This document shows, piece by piece, positions 8,645 through 17,877 of a stretch of DNA of 64,000 nucleotides (its first letter is position 1; each line of letters opens with the position of its first letter). A program made the position numbers and the translations under genes. A model generated the notes under the pieces. That model searched no databases. It saw only the letters and a list, made by a program, of their open reading frames with translations, and was not told where the DNA came from. This DNA comes from Alphaproteobacteria bacterium (GTDB lineage Bacteria > Pseudomonadota > Alphaproteobacteria > Rickettsiales > UBA8987): positions 124,001-188,000 of the forward strand of contig JAUIFA010000002.1 in the NCBI GenBank assembly GCA_030429625.1, given 5' to 3'.

Positions 8645-9574
8645 ATGCAAAACAAGGCTTTTGATCAAATAACTGCAGAAGATTTATGGAAAATGGCGGA
8701 GAATCGCCATTTTATTGGTCATGCTCTGATTGATGAATCTGAAAGACTGGTCAATGTCATTCGACAATTTGAAGGACATTCAGAACTGTTAAAATCTTTA
8801 CTCCTTCAGGAGGATCCAACAATTCATTCCGATTATGATAATCGTAATATGATGGGCAAACTGTCTTATCACACAGCCGCACCGATTTGTGCGATTATGG
8901 AGGTGTTTAAAGGTGATCCAGACGGATTGGTAGAAGTTTTGAATCAGCCAGGTTATGAGAGTAGGGGCAGTGCGCTGATGATGTCTATGTATTTTGCTCA
9001 GAGTCAGGGCAGGGGTGTTGGTGTGGAAGACGCGCATCAGATTCTTGAAACATTGGTAAAGGTACTCAAAGATACACCGGATTTATTACAAGCCATGTTG
9101 ATCAACACAACCCATAAAGGCAAGACGGTGCTGGATCGGGCAGGGGATGATTTGTATCATGATGGCACCACAGCCAGCGGTATGTTGGCCTATCTTGATG
9201 CTATGCAGACCCATCCGGAAAAAGTTCACAAGTTGATTCTGGCGCAAACCCCGGCAGGTGATATCTTTGCTTTTCCAGAAGCATTAACGCGTATCAAAGA
9301 TATTTTTGTTAATGACAAGGAAAAGCTCATTGAGGTGTTGGATACGCTGGCAGAAAAAATTATGCGCCATGCTGAAATGGACAGGGCATACACAAAAACG
9401 ATCTTCGAACTGTTTAAGGACGATGCAAAAGCTGAGGAACATTTGTCTGCCATGAAGGATCCATTCGGGTCACTTTTAGAAGGAAAAAGCTTAGGCGAAG
9501 TGCATAAAGATATTTTCAGTTGGGCAGGAAAATCCTCTGTAGGCCCATCACAAAAATCTCAAGGGCGGGGTTAA
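8645..9574 (+). CDS. Uncharacterised helical-repeat-like protein
   Basis: 309 residues from ATG 8645; an in-frame TTG at 8639 is a weaker option. I recognise no family. The sequence is soluble, probably all-helical, and shows a loose repeat: segments such as KGDPDGLVEVLNQPGYESRGSALMMS, KDTPDLLQAMLINTTHKGKTVLDRA and THPEKVHKLILAQTPAGDIFAF share a pattern of Asp/His-Pro, a hydrophobic helix, then Thr/Gly. This recalls ankyrin-like units without matching the consensus. No signal peptide or membrane segment is visible. A CtrA-type promoter stands directly upstream. The stop overlaps the lpxB stop by 4 bases on the opposite strand. Confidence 0.65.
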   Translation: MQNKAFDQITAEDLWKMAENRHFIGHALIDESERLVNVIRQFEGHSELLKSLLLQEDPTIHSDYDNRNMMGKLSYHTAAPICAIMEVFKGDPDGLVEVLNQPGYESRGSALMMSMYFAQSQGRGVGVEDAHQILETLVKVLKDTPDLLQAMLINTTHKGKTVLDRAGDDLYHDGTTASGMLAYLDAMQTHPEKVHKLILAQTPAGDIFAFPEALTRIKDIFVNDKEKLIEVLDTLAEKIMRHAEMDRAYTKTIFELFKDDAKAEEHLSAMKDPFGSLLEGKSLGEVHKDIFSWAGKSSVGPSQKSQGRG

Positions 9575-10728
9575 TCCTCCAGTAAGCGGAGAATGGTTTT
9601 TGCTGCCATGTTGCTAGGACTGTCGTTCAAAGTTAATTGAGTAACTGCATGGTGGACATGCCTTTTTTGTGTATCGCAGGCGTGCTTATCTTCAATCAGG
9701 CGGGTCAATTCCTGGGTGATGCGGTGAGCCGTACATTCTTCCTGAAGCAATTCAGGAATCACCTCTTTGTCTTCGATAATATTAATCAGATTGACATACT
9801 CGGTTTGAATCATCCGGCGTAGCATCCAGGCTGAAAGTGGGTTGACCTTATAGCAAATGACCATGGGTAGTCCGGCAATGGCCGGTTCAAATGTTCCTGT
9901 TCCCGATTTGGCAAGGCAAATGTCTGAGGCGGCATAGGCATCTTGTTTGTCTTGAGGGGAAGACACCACGCTTACGGGAATATTTACATTGCCCATTTCC
10001 TGCTTGATATGGTTTTCAAAACGTGGCGTGGTCACGAATACCAGATTCAGATCAGGATGTTTCTTTTTTAATAATTCAAATGATTCTTTATAAATAGGCA
10101 ATAATTTTGTCACTTCATTATTACGGCTGCCTACCATCGCACATAGCAAAAGAGCGTCATTTGAGATGTTATGTTTGTGGCGGAATTCCATACCATGCCC
10201 ATCGATCAGCTTTTCCTCAATGATTGGGTGACCGACAAAAGTTGAAGGCAGGTTCACCGCATCAAAATAGGGTTTCTCAAACGGCAACAACAACAGCAGA
10301 TGGTCGTATAAATTGGCTATTTTTTTAGCACGTTTGGGTTTGTATGCCCACACGGTAGGAGCTACGTAATGTACCAGCTTTATGCCATGATTCTTAAGTT
10401 TCTTTGCCACACGGAAGTTAAAGGCCGGTGCATCAATAGTGATAACAATGTCGGGCTTTTCCTGCAAAATTTCATTCACGGTTTGGTTAATGCGCCCAAG
10501 CAATTTAGGGATGTGAGGAATAATTTCCATCCAGCCGATAATAGAAAGTTCCTCCATTGGAAAAAAACTTTGCAGCCCCAGAGCACTCATACGCTGACCA
10601 CCCACGCCGATAAAAGTCAAGGAAGTGTCTTCGGCCTGTTCAACAAGCGCTTTCATTAATTTAGCACCCAAAGCATCGCCGGAGGCTTCGCCAGCAATCA
10701 AACAGATTTTTAGATTTTTATGAGCCAT
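9571..10728 (-). CDS. lpxB: Lipid-A-disaccharide synthase
   Basis: 385 residues from ATG 10728 (MAHKNLKICLIAGEASGDALGA), chosen because the family begins close to the GEASGD motif and TAGGAAA precedes this ATG; an upstream start would run into lpxI. Other motifs are FIGVGGQRM, HYVAPTVWAYKPKRAKKI and the donor-binding AKSGTGTFEPAIAGLPMV. LpxB joins UDP-2,3-diacylglucosamine with lipid X to give the disaccharide precursor of lipid A, at the inner face of the membrane. It is the last gene of the long minus-strand operon, 4 bases after lpxI. Confidence 0.96.
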   Translation of the reverse strand: MAHKNLKICLIAGEASGDALGAKLMKALVEQAEDTSLTFIGVGGQRMSALGLQSFFPMEELSIIGWMEIIPHIPKLLGRINQTVNEILQEKPDIVITIDAPAFNFRVAKKLKNHGIKLVHYVAPTVWAYKPKRAKKIANLYDHLLLLLPFEKPYFDAVNLPSTFVGHPIIEEKLIDGHGMEFRHKHNISNDALLLCAMVGSRNNEVTKLLPIYKESFELLKKKHPDLNLVFVTTPRFENHIKQEMGNVNIPVSVVSSPQDKQDAYAASDICLAKSGTGTFEPAIAGLPMVICYKVNPLSAWMLRRMIQTEYVNLINIIEDKEVIPELLQEECTAHRITQELTRLIEDKHACDTQKRHVHHAVTQLTLNDSPSNMAAKTILRLLED

Positions 10729-10732
10729 TTTC

Positions 10733-11566
10733 CTACTCGGCAGTGATTCCTGTAACGAATATACCAAGTTCATCGGCTTTGGCAATGACGGCTTCACGAT
10801 TGATGACCAGAGAGCCGCCAGCTTCTACGGCAATACCACAGAGTCCGGATTGGTGTGCGTTGATGATGGTATTGACCCCTATGCTGGGTAGATCTACTCG
10901 ACTGTCCTGCTGGGGTTTTTTTACCTTCACTAACACCCCGCCAAGGCCTTGTGAATGTAGGTCTTTGCAGCGTTTTACCAGATTATCTGTGCCTTCTGCG
11001 CCTTCTACACCAAGGATTTGCCCTTGCTGGACAATGACGGCTTGTCCTATATCAAGATCACCAATGATTTTTGCCGCTTTTTTACCGATTTCAATGTCTT
11101 TTAGTGATATCTCATCGGGCTGAACCGCACCGATTGTACCCTCAGTAATCAATAATTTATTAAGCACGTCGTCCGCACCAATGACTTTAAATTTTGAGTC
11201 TTCAAGAAATTGGATAATTTCACGAAAAATCATATCGTCACCCTGAGAAGGTAGCTTGGAAAGGCGCAGCAACAAACGTATGCCGGAAAAATCAAAATGC
11301 AATGAAGCCATATCTGGGCGGCCAACCCGACCAGCGAGCAAGACCTCTGCCACATTCTCATTTCTTAGTGCTTTTATGGCAGCCCCAATTTTACCAATGT
11401 GCAGTCGTTTGTGTGGAAGACCTTGAGTTGTTTCTTGTTCTGTGATGTTTTCAAACGCAATGATAAAGAAATCACGTCCTTGTTCCTGACAGGCAGCAAT
11501 GACCTGACGAGGAAGCTCGCCGCTTCCGGCAATGATTCCAACCTTTTTGTTCGATGTATTTCCCAA
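10733..11566 (-). CDS. lpxI: UDP-2,3-diacylglucosamine pyrophosphatase LpxI
   Basis: 277 residues. It opens with KVGIIAGSGELPRQVIAACQEQG and contains ALRNENVAEVLLAGRVGRPDM and the C-terminal SLVINREAVIAKADELGIFV, all characteristic of LpxI (DUF1009). The enzyme releases UMP to make lipid X and replaces LpxH of gammaproteobacteria; its presence supports an alphaproteobacterial origin. It lies exactly between its substrate supplier and consumer, lpxA and lpxB, with gaps of 1 and 4 bases. Confidence 0.95.
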   Translation of the reverse strand: MGNTSNKKVGIIAGSGELPRQVIAACQEQGRDFFIIAFENITEQETTQGLPHKRLHIGKIGAAIKALRNENVAEVLLAGRVGRPDMASLHFDFSGIRLLLRLSKLPSQGDDMIFREIIQFLEDSKFKVIGADDVLNKLLITEGTIGAVQPDEISLKDIEIGKKAAKIIGDLDIGQAVIVQQGQILGVEGAEGTDNLVKRCKDLHSQGLGGVLVKVKKPQQDSRVDLPSIGVNTIINAHQSGLCGIAVEAGGSLVINREAVIAKADELGIFVTGITAE

Positions 11567-11567
11567 T

Positions 11568-12371
11568 TTAGGCGGCCTTCACATTCTTTGGTTGGCAAAT
11601 AGCCCGAGAGCTGTCCGCACGTAAAAATTCTACAATTTCCATGACAGCGGGATTGTCAGAGAAATGCTCCACCACGTCGGAGACCCGTTCTTCAAACGTT
11701 CCTTCAGAGGCAAATAGCATACGGTATGCCCCACGCAAAGCGTGAATGTCATCCCGACTGAAATTGCGCCGTTTCAGGCCGATCAGATTAAGTCCGGCCA
11801 AGCTAGCTCTTTCTCCTGTGGCGGAGCTGTAAGGCACGATGTCGTTCTCAATACCTGACATGCCGCCAATCATGGCCTGATGTCCGATTCTAACAAATTG
11901 ATGAACCGCAGAAAGCCCACCAATAATCGCATAATCTCCTACCTCCACATGGCCGGCAAGAGTGGCATTATTGGCAAGGATGACATGGTTTCCTACCTTG
12001 CAATCATGCGCCACGTGTGCACCAACCATAAACAGGCAATCATCGCCAATTTTTGTGATAGAACCACCGCCTTCGGTACCTGGGTTCATCGTCACATGCT
12101 CACGAATCATGTTATTTTTTCCAATTTCGAGAGTGGTATCTTCTCCATGAAATTTTAAATCTTGTGGGGCAAGACCAATTGACGCAAAGGGGAAAATCTG
12201 GGTGTTTTCTCCAATGGTAGTTTTTCCACCAAGGACAACATGATTGTGAATCACAACATTGTCTGCCAGCACAACATCCGCACCAATGCAGCTATAAGCC
12301 CCGATCTTTACATTTTTACCAATTTTTGCACCATCTTCAATAATGGCCGTTTTGTGAATTAGTTTGCTCAT
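11568..12371 (-). CDS. lpxA: UDP-N-acetylglucosamine acyltransferase LpxA
   Basis: 267 residues of left-handed beta-helix hexapeptide repeats (IGKNVKIGAYSCIGADVVLADNVVIHNHVVLGG...), with the catalytic His in the segment GAHVAHDCKVGNHVILANNATLAGHVEVGDYAIIGG and a C-terminal helical domain (GLKRRNFSRDDIHALRGAYRMLF). It transfers 3-hydroxyacyl chains from ACP to UDP-GlcNAc, the first step of lipid A synthesis. The ATG overlaps the fabZ stop by one base, so translation is likely coupled. Confidence 0.96.
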   Translation of the reverse strand: MSKLIHKTAIIEDGAKIGKNVKIGAYSCIGADVVLADNVVIHNHVVLGGKTTIGENTQIFPFASIGLAPQDLKFHGEDTTLEIGKNNMIREHVTMNPGTEGGGSITKIGDDCLFMVGAHVAHDCKVGNHVILANNATLAGHVEVGDYAIIGGLSAVHQFVRIGHQAMIGGMSGIENDIVPYSSATGERASLAGLNLIGLKRRNFSRDDIHALRGAYRMLFASEGTFEERVSDVVEHFSDNPAVMEIVEFLRADSSRAICQPKNVKAA

Positions 12372-12814
12372 TATCTGTCCATAATCATTGCTGAGATAGT
12401 GGCTTCGGTGGCTTTTTCGCCATCGACTTCGGCAATGACCTCAAATTTCCATAATGCCCCACGGTTTTTCAATACTTTGGTTTTAAGCTCCAATACGTCA
12501 CCAGGGACAACCGGACGGCGGAATTTTGCCCCGTCAATGGAGGTGAAATAAACCAATTTACCGGCCGTAGCACCTTCCAAGGTTTCCACCACCAATACGG
12601 CAGAGGTTTGTGCCATGGCTTCAATGATAAGGACACCAGGCATGATAGGGTGGCCAGGGAAATGCCCCATAAAATGGGGCTCGTTCATGGTGACGCATTT
12701 AATGCCGGTAGCACTCTGCCCTTTAACCACGTCCTTCACCTTATCAACCAGTAAAAGGGGATAACGATGCGGAATCATATCCATTATTTTTTCAATATTT
12801 ATTATCTCAGTCAT
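12371..12814 (-). CDS. fabZ: 3-hydroxyacyl-ACP dehydratase FabZ
   Basis: 147 residues from ATG 12814 ([26 protein letters not shown]). The hot-dog signature [26 protein letters not shown] carries the catalytic His and Glu. It dehydrates 3-hydroxyacyl-ACP in fatty acid elongation and so competes with LpxA and LpxD for the same substrate pool, which fits its place between them. Its start overlaps the end of lpxD by 8 bases. Confidence 0.96.
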   Translation of the reverse strand: MTEIINIEKIMDMIPHRYPLLLVDKVKDVVKGQSATGIKCVTMNEPHFMGHFPGHPIMPGVLIIEAMAQTSAVLVVETLEGATAGKLVYFTSIDGAKFRRPVVPGDVLELKTKVLKNRGALWKFEVIAEVDGEKATEATISAMIMDR

Positions 12815-13781
12815 ATGTTTCATCTTTCTTTTTCGTCATATGTTGTAATGTAATGGCTTGACGGTGAAATTGTTTTATAGGAATTGCCGGCATTCCGCAA
12901 ACAACTTCTCCGGCTTTAATATTTTTTGTGACCCCACTCTGTGCAGCAATTTGTGCGCCTTGGCCAATGGTAAGGTGCCCAGCGACACCCGACTGTCCTC
13001 CAAACATGGCATAATCTTCAATTACAGTACTACCGGCAAAGCCTACCTGTGCGGTGATTATACAGTTTTCTCCAATTACAACATTATGTGCAATCTGTAC
13101 CAGATTATCAATTTTTGTGCCATCACCAATGGTCGTATCTGGCCCAGAGCCACGATCAATGCATGTGTTTGCACCAATTTCAACGTTGTTACCAATGACC
13201 ACCCGACCCAATTGAGGTACTTTAATATGTTTCTTCCCGTCAAACGCAAATCCGAACCCATCCTGACCGATACACACTCCGGGGTGAAATATCACGTTAT
13301 TGCCGATGATGGCATGGCTAATATTTACGTTGGCACTGATGTAACAATCATCACCGATTTCTACTTCATCGCCGATATAAGCACCCGGCTCTATCGTACA
13401 ATGCTGCCCAATTTTCGCAGAACCAGAGATGTGCGCTTTTTCCGATATTTCGGCATGAAGTGAGACGGGATAAAATGCTGCTGCGACTAAGGCATTCGAA
13501 AGATAAGGGTTTTTTGAAATTACTAGCGGCAGTCCTTTTGGTGCTACATCACAATATTTTTCATCTATAATGCAAGCCCCTGCCTTGGTTTTCTTAAACT
13601 CTTCTACATATTTAGGGTTATCAAGAAAACTTATTTCTTCGCTTCCAGCAGTTGAAAGGGGAGCCAAATCTTTTATAACAATGGACGAGTGAGCCTGATC
13701 GTTCAGCTCAGCCTGTGCAATCTTAACGATTTCTTCAAGCGTAAATCGCCCGCTGCTCTTAAAAAAATGAGGATCTGCCAT
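12807..13781 (-). CDS. lpxD: UDP-3-O-acylglucosamine N-acyltransferase LpxD
   Basis: 324 residues. The N-terminal uridine-binding domain ([14 protein letters not shown] ... [25 protein letters not shown]) is followed by a hexapeptide beta-helix with the catalytic His segment [27 protein letters not shown] and a short C-terminal helix. It adds the N-linked 3-hydroxyacyl chain in lipid A synthesis. It lies downstream of bamA and skp, the order seen in most Proteobacteria. Confidence 0.96.
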   Translation of the reverse strand: MADPHFFKSSGRFTLEEIVKIAQAELNDQAHSSIVIKDLAPLSTAGSEEISFLDNPKYVEEFKKTKAGACIIDEKYCDVAPKGLPLVISKNPYLSNALVAAAFYPVSLHAEISEKAHISGSAKIGQHCTIEPGAYIGDEVEIGDDCYISANVNISHAIIGNNVIFHPGVCIGQDGFGFAFDGKKHIKVPQLGRVVIGNNVEIGANTCIDRGSGPDTTIGDGTKIDNLVQIAHNVVIGENCIITAQVGFAGSTVIEDYAMFGGQSGVAGHLTIGQGAQIAAQSGVTKNIKAGEVVCGMPAIPIKQFHRQAITLQHMTKKKDETYD

Positions 13782-13807
13782 TATATTACTATAACCAATT
13801 GGGGGTA

Positions 13808-14335
13808 TTAGCCCTCAACTTTCACCTTTTCCAAACTGTCATTAAGTTTTTCAATCACTTTTGCGGAGATATCTGCATCTTCGCTAATGTAGAGTAGGTT
13901 TGCCTTAGGAGTAACCACAGTGATGCCATCTTCTTTTGAAATTTCTGCAATGACTTCAAGCATCGTATCTTTCACTTTGGTCATGGCTTTTTCGTAATTA
14001 CGCTGCAACTGTGCGCCACGAGCCTGCAAATCTTTCTGAGCGGTAATCATCTTTTGCTGGAAGGCTTTTGAACGTTCTTCAAACGCCTCTTTAGCGATCA
14101 AGCTGCGCTGTTTGGCCAACTCACGTTCTTCATCACGAAGCTCATCTTCTTTTTTGGTTACTTCGTCTTGCAATTTATTTCTTAGATCTTCTGCTTGTTT
14201 AAACACATCTTTTGCTGCCACCGATTTCTGAACCACCAGTGCTACATTGACCGTAGCAATTTTTTCTGCCGCAAGTACAGAAGTGGATAGTAACAAAGAA
14301 ACGGTAAAGAGAGATACAATAAATAATTTTTTCAT
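13808..14335 (-). CDS. skp: Periplasmic chaperone Skp/OmpH
   Basis: 175 residues from ATG 14335, preceded by AAAAGGAA. A signal peptide ([22 protein letters not shown]) leads into the mature segment [15 protein letters not shown], a typical Skp beginning. A long charged coiled-coil follows (about residues 45-130: [35 protein letters not shown]), which forms the tentacles of the trimer that hold unfolded outer-membrane proteins. Encoded between bamA and lpxD, it would deliver barrels to BamA. Confidence 0.9.
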   Translation of the reverse strand: MKKLFIVSLFTVSLLLSTSVLAAEKIATVNVALVVQKSVAAKDVFKQAEDLRNKLQDEVTKKEDELRDEERELAKQRSLIAKEAFEERSKAFQQKMITAQKDLQARGAQLQRNYEKAMTKVKDTMLEVIAEISKEDGITVVTPKANLLYISEDADISAKVIEKLNDSLEKVKVEG

Positions 14336-14357
14336 GTTTTTTCCTTTTAATACTGTA

Positions 14358-16715
14358 TTAGAAACGGGTTCCAAAGCTAAATTTCAAGTTTTCTGTTTCG
14401 TCGAAATCCTCTTTTGCAAACGGTGCTGCTAAATCAATACGGATAGGCCCAAGAGGAGACTTCCACCCAACACCAAAACCGATAGAGCCGCGTAGAGAGG
14501 ACTTGTCATTAACCGTGCTGGTAACTCCCCCAACTGTGATGGTGCTATCATCTGAATCAAACAGTGATCCAGCATCCATAAAGACAGAGCCTGTAAAGCC
14601 AAGTTCTTCAGGTAAACCAAGAGGGAACGTCAATTCAACAGACGATGTCCAGTAAGCGTTACCACCCAGAGGATCAAGCGAGACCGTATCACGAGGGCCA
14701 ACCCCTTCATTTGCAAAACCACGAATTTCGTTGCTGCCAATAAAGAAGCGGTCGTTGATGCGGACATCATCATCACTATAGCCAAAGATATAGCCGGCCT
14801 TTGCGCCAATTTTCAAGATAAAATCCTTACGGAATGTGGGTGTGTAATAGCTTGCCCGTGTTTCATTGCGCATAAAGTTTGTATCGCCACCAATACCGGC
14901 AATGTCCTGACTCAGATAGACAAAATATCCTTCTGTTGGTTCAAAACGGTTGTCACGTGTGTCATAGCTTAAGGTATGACCAACCAAGGATGTAGCGTTA
15001 GCACCAGCCTGTAGTTGAATGAAAGTAGACGCAGTAGGGTCAATGTCTGTGATGTCGTCTGAACGGTAGGAATAACGCACTGCATGGGTTAGATGTTCCG
15101 TTACCGGATAAGAGGCGCGGATTACACCACCAAGTGTGTCGTTATCGTAAGTTAGATTTGACTGTGCTGAACTACCATTACGTTGGACTTTGAATAAATC
15201 AAATCCCGCTTTGATATCACGGCCGAGGAAGTGCGGCTCTGTGAAGCTTAAATCTACTTCTTGACGTACAGAAGCCATGGTGAAATTCAGTTTTAAGAAC
15301 TGGCCTTTGCCCAACAAATTACGTTCAGAAATAGCAACGTCACCCAACGCACCTTCAGAGGTTGAAAAGCCTGCACCAAAGGTTAGCTCACCAGTGGACT
15401 GTTCCTGTACATCGACTTCAATGTCCACTTTATCAGGCGATGAACCGTGTTCTTTGCGGATGGCCACATCTTTGAAGAAGCCAAGATTGTTAACACGTTG
15501 TTGTGACCGTTTGATTTTTGCCGCGTTATACGGGTCACCTTCTGCCAAGCGGAATTCTCGGCGGATGACTTCATCAAGGGTACGGTCGTTGCCATGGATG
15601 TTGATATTCTCAATATATACGCGTGGTCCTTCTTTAATCTGGTAGTTTACATCAAGGATAGAATTTTGGCTGTCACGAGTATATTTTGGTTCAATGTCTA
15701 CAAAGGCATATCCAAGGTCACCGAGATATTGCGTTAGGTTTTCAATAGATTCTTCAACCTGATTGGCGTTGTAGGTTGTGCCTGAAACCGTGGTAAGGGT
15801 AGATTCCAGCTGCCCGTCTTCGACTTCAGGAAGTTCACTGGTTGCGGAAACTTTCCCGAAATTATATTGGTTACCTTCATCAAGAGTGAAAGTAATGATA
15901 AACGCGTCTTTCTCAGGAGTCAGTTCAGCAGTTGATGACAATACTTTAAAATCCGCATAACCGTTAGCCACATAATAACGGCGAAGTAATTCTTTGTCAT
16001 AATCTATACGATCCGGATCAAATGTGTCGGAACTTGAGAAAAAACGATACCAGCGAGATTCCTTTGTTGAAATTTCGTTGCGTAATTTGCTGCTGGAAAA
16101 AACTTTGTTTCCTACAAAGGAAATACGTTTGATTTGAGAAGTTTCTCCTTCGGTAATCTCATAAACAAGGTTAACCCGATTCTGATCAAGTTGAATAACC
16201 TTAGGATCCACTTGAACCCCAAAGCGCCCGCTGCGTTGATAAAGAGAAAGAATCCGTTTCACATCATGTTGCAATTTGGTTTTGGTATACACCTCACGTG
16301 AGGAGAGTTGCATTTCGCGTTGCAGGTCGTCGTTGCTGATCTTGGTGTTGCCTTCAAAAGCTACCTCCCCGATGATCGGGTTTTCTACGACCTTTACTTC
16401 CAACACATCATTGTTTACTGTGATAGAAACATCGGCAAACAGGCCGGTTTTATAAACATTTTCCAGTGCCTGATCTATTTTGTAAGAGGTAATTTTGTCG
16501 CCATTCTTAAGATCTAAGAAAGAGATAATTGCGTCTTTCTCAATACGCTGATTACCAATGATTTCAATGGATGTAATTGGAGGAACTGCCGCATAAGCAT
16601 CTGCTGCAAGTGCGTCCTCTGCCATGGCATCCATTGCGTGGGTGTTTTGCGGTGCAACAAAAATAATCGCCGCAATGGCAAATGTGAGGGCAATGTGTCT
16701 ATATAGAGATTTCAT
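14358..16715 (-). CDS. bamA: Outer membrane protein assembly factor BamA
   Basis: 785 residues with signal peptide (YRHIALTFAIAAIIFVAPQNTHA). Five POTRA domains span about residues 45-430 (for example ITSIEIIGNQRIEKDAIISFL and YIENINIHGNDRTLDEVIRREFRLAEGDPY). The C-terminal beta-barrel has the Omp85 signature region FIGSNEIRGFANEGVGPRD (the RGF loop) and ends in Phe (FSFGTRF), the barrel signal. BamA inserts outer-membrane beta-barrels. Two Met codons are adjacent at the start; the second is given. rseP lies 16 bases upstream. Confidence 0.96.
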   Translation of the reverse strand: MKSLYRHIALTFAIAAIIFVAPQNTHAMDAMAEDALAADAYAAVPPITSIEIIGNQRIEKDAIISFLDLKNGDKITSYKIDQALENVYKTGLFADVSITVNNDVLEVKVVENPIIGEVAFEGNTKISNDDLQREMQLSSREVYTKTKLQHDVKRILSLYQRSGRFGVQVDPKVIQLDQNRVNLVYEITEGETSQIKRISFVGNKVFSSSKLRNEISTKESRWYRFFSSSDTFDPDRIDYDKELLRRYYVANGYADFKVLSSTAELTPEKDAFIITFTLDEGNQYNFGKVSATSELPEVEDGQLESTLTTVSGTTYNANQVEESIENLTQYLGDLGYAFVDIEPKYTRDSQNSILDVNYQIKEGPRVYIENINIHGNDRTLDEVIRREFRLAEGDPYNAAKIKRSQQRVNNLGFFKDVAIRKEHGSSPDKVDIEVDVQEQSTGELTFGAGFSTSEGALGDVAISERNLLGKGQFLKLNFTMASVRQEVDLSFTEPHFLGRDIKAGFDLFKVQRNGSSAQSNLTYDNDTLGGVIRASYPVTEHLTHAVRYSYRSDDITDIDPTASTFIQLQAGANATSLVGHTLSYDTRDNRFEPTEGYFVYLSQDIAGIGGDTNFMRNETRASYYTPTFRKDFILKIGAKAGYIFGYSDDDVRINDRFFIGSNEIRGFANEGVGPRDTVSLDPLGGNAYWTSSVELTFPLGLPEELGFTGSVFMDAGSLFDSDDSTITVGGVTSTVNDKSSLRGSIGFGVGWKSPLGPIRIDLAAPFAKEDFDETENLKFSFGTRF

Positions 16716-16731
16716 CATATATAACCTGCAA

Positions 16732-17874
16732 TTAAATTATATTAAACTTTTCAGCCAGGTGCACAATGTCATTCCCTAACGCAAACACCATAAGACCAAT
16801 AAGGACAACAAAACCAAAGCGGAAGCACACTTCCTGCATTTTTTCTGATAATGGTTTTCCTCTCACTGCTTCAATTATGTAGAAGAACAAATGCCCTCCG
16901 TCAAGCATTGGAATAGGAAATAAGTTGATTAGCCCTAAATTAATTGAAAGTAGTATCATAAACCACAACACTGTTCTTGTGCCTTTTTTAGCTGCCTGAC
17001 CGGAATATTCGGTAATTCGGATTAAGCCACTCAGTTCACGTGGGCTTCTTTGTCCGGTGACCATCTGTCCAAGTGCCGTCATTGTCCGTGCGCAAATATT
17101 GTAGGTTTCTCCCACCGAACCAATTACTGAATCTACCAACCCAAGTTCTTCATATTCAATGGCACCAGAGCCAACCCCGATCATCCCCATCTTGACAGTG
17201 TTGCCAAACATGTCGGTGGTTTCTCGTAGTTTTGGAGTGATAAAATCTCTATGTTCTTCACCATCGCGGATGTAGGTAATGGGAATTTCGATCCCGCCAT
17301 GGAGGGCAACCACGCCTTGCAGATCAGAAAAGCGATGAATAGACGTGCCATTCAGGTCGGTGATAAGATCACCTTCTTTCAATCCAATTTCAGCTGCCGC
17401 TCCGTTTTCAATGATAGATCCTATCTGAGAGGTGGCGTGTGGACGACCTTCAACGTAGAAAAAACCAGTCAGCAGAACGATGGCCAGAATAAAGTTTGCT
17501 ATCGGTCCGGCGGAAACAATAGCAAATCGTGCTAACAAAGATTGTCCGTTGAGTGTAAATTTCTTTTCTTCAGCACTCATACTTTGGTAATGCTCATTAT
17601 CCGGTGTGCTGGCGGCGTCTTCGTCTCCAAACATCTGTACATAACCACCCAGCGGAATAGCACTAACTTTCCAGCGTGTGCCGCTTTTGTCGTTCCAACC
17701 ATAGATTTCTTTACCAAAGCCAATAGAAAAGGTGACAATCTTCACACCGCATTTTTTGGCCACCAAATAGTGCCCACCTTCATGGATGAAAACGATAACG
17801 GAAATGATAATGATGAACGCAAAAAAGTTGTACAGGCCGCTATAAAACGTTGGTAACGATAATAATTCTTCCAT
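16732..17874 (-). CDS. rseP: Site-2 metalloprotease RseP
   Basis: 380 residues. The zinc motif HEGGH lies in the first membrane helix (IIIISVIVFIHEGGHYLVAKKCGV); a single PDZ domain spans about residues 130-215 (GSIIENGAAAEIGLKEGDLITDLNGTSI); the third zinc ligand is in PIPMLDGGHL. RseP cleaves anti-sigma factors and signal-peptide remnants within the inner membrane. One PDZ rather than the two of E. coli is visible, which is common in Alphaproteobacteria. It is 3 bases from the dxr stop. Confidence 0.95.
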   Translation of the reverse strand: MEELLSLPTFYSGLYNFFAFIIIISVIVFIHEGGHYLVAKKCGVKIVTFSIGFGKEIYGWNDKSGTRWKVSAIPLGGYVQMFGDEDAASTPDNEHYQSMSAEEKKFTLNGQSLLARFAIVSAGPIANFILAIVLLTGFFYVEGRPHATSQIGSIIENGAAAEIGLKEGDLITDLNGTSIHRFSDLQGVVALHGGIEIPITYIRDGEEHRDFITPKLRETTDMFGNTVKMGMIGVGSGAIEYEELGLVDSVIGSVGETYNICARTMTALGQMVTGQRSPRELSGLIRITEYSGQAAKKGTRTVLWFMILLSINLGLINLFPIPMLDGGHLFFYIIEAVRGKPLSEKMQEVCFRFGFVVLIGLMVFALGNDIVHLAEKFNII

Positions 17875-17877
17875 GAA

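Noticed and set aside
12858-13463. 201-codon plus-strand frame inside lpxD
   Set aside because: Mirrors the regular hexapeptide repeats of LpxD read in reverse; no family resemblance.
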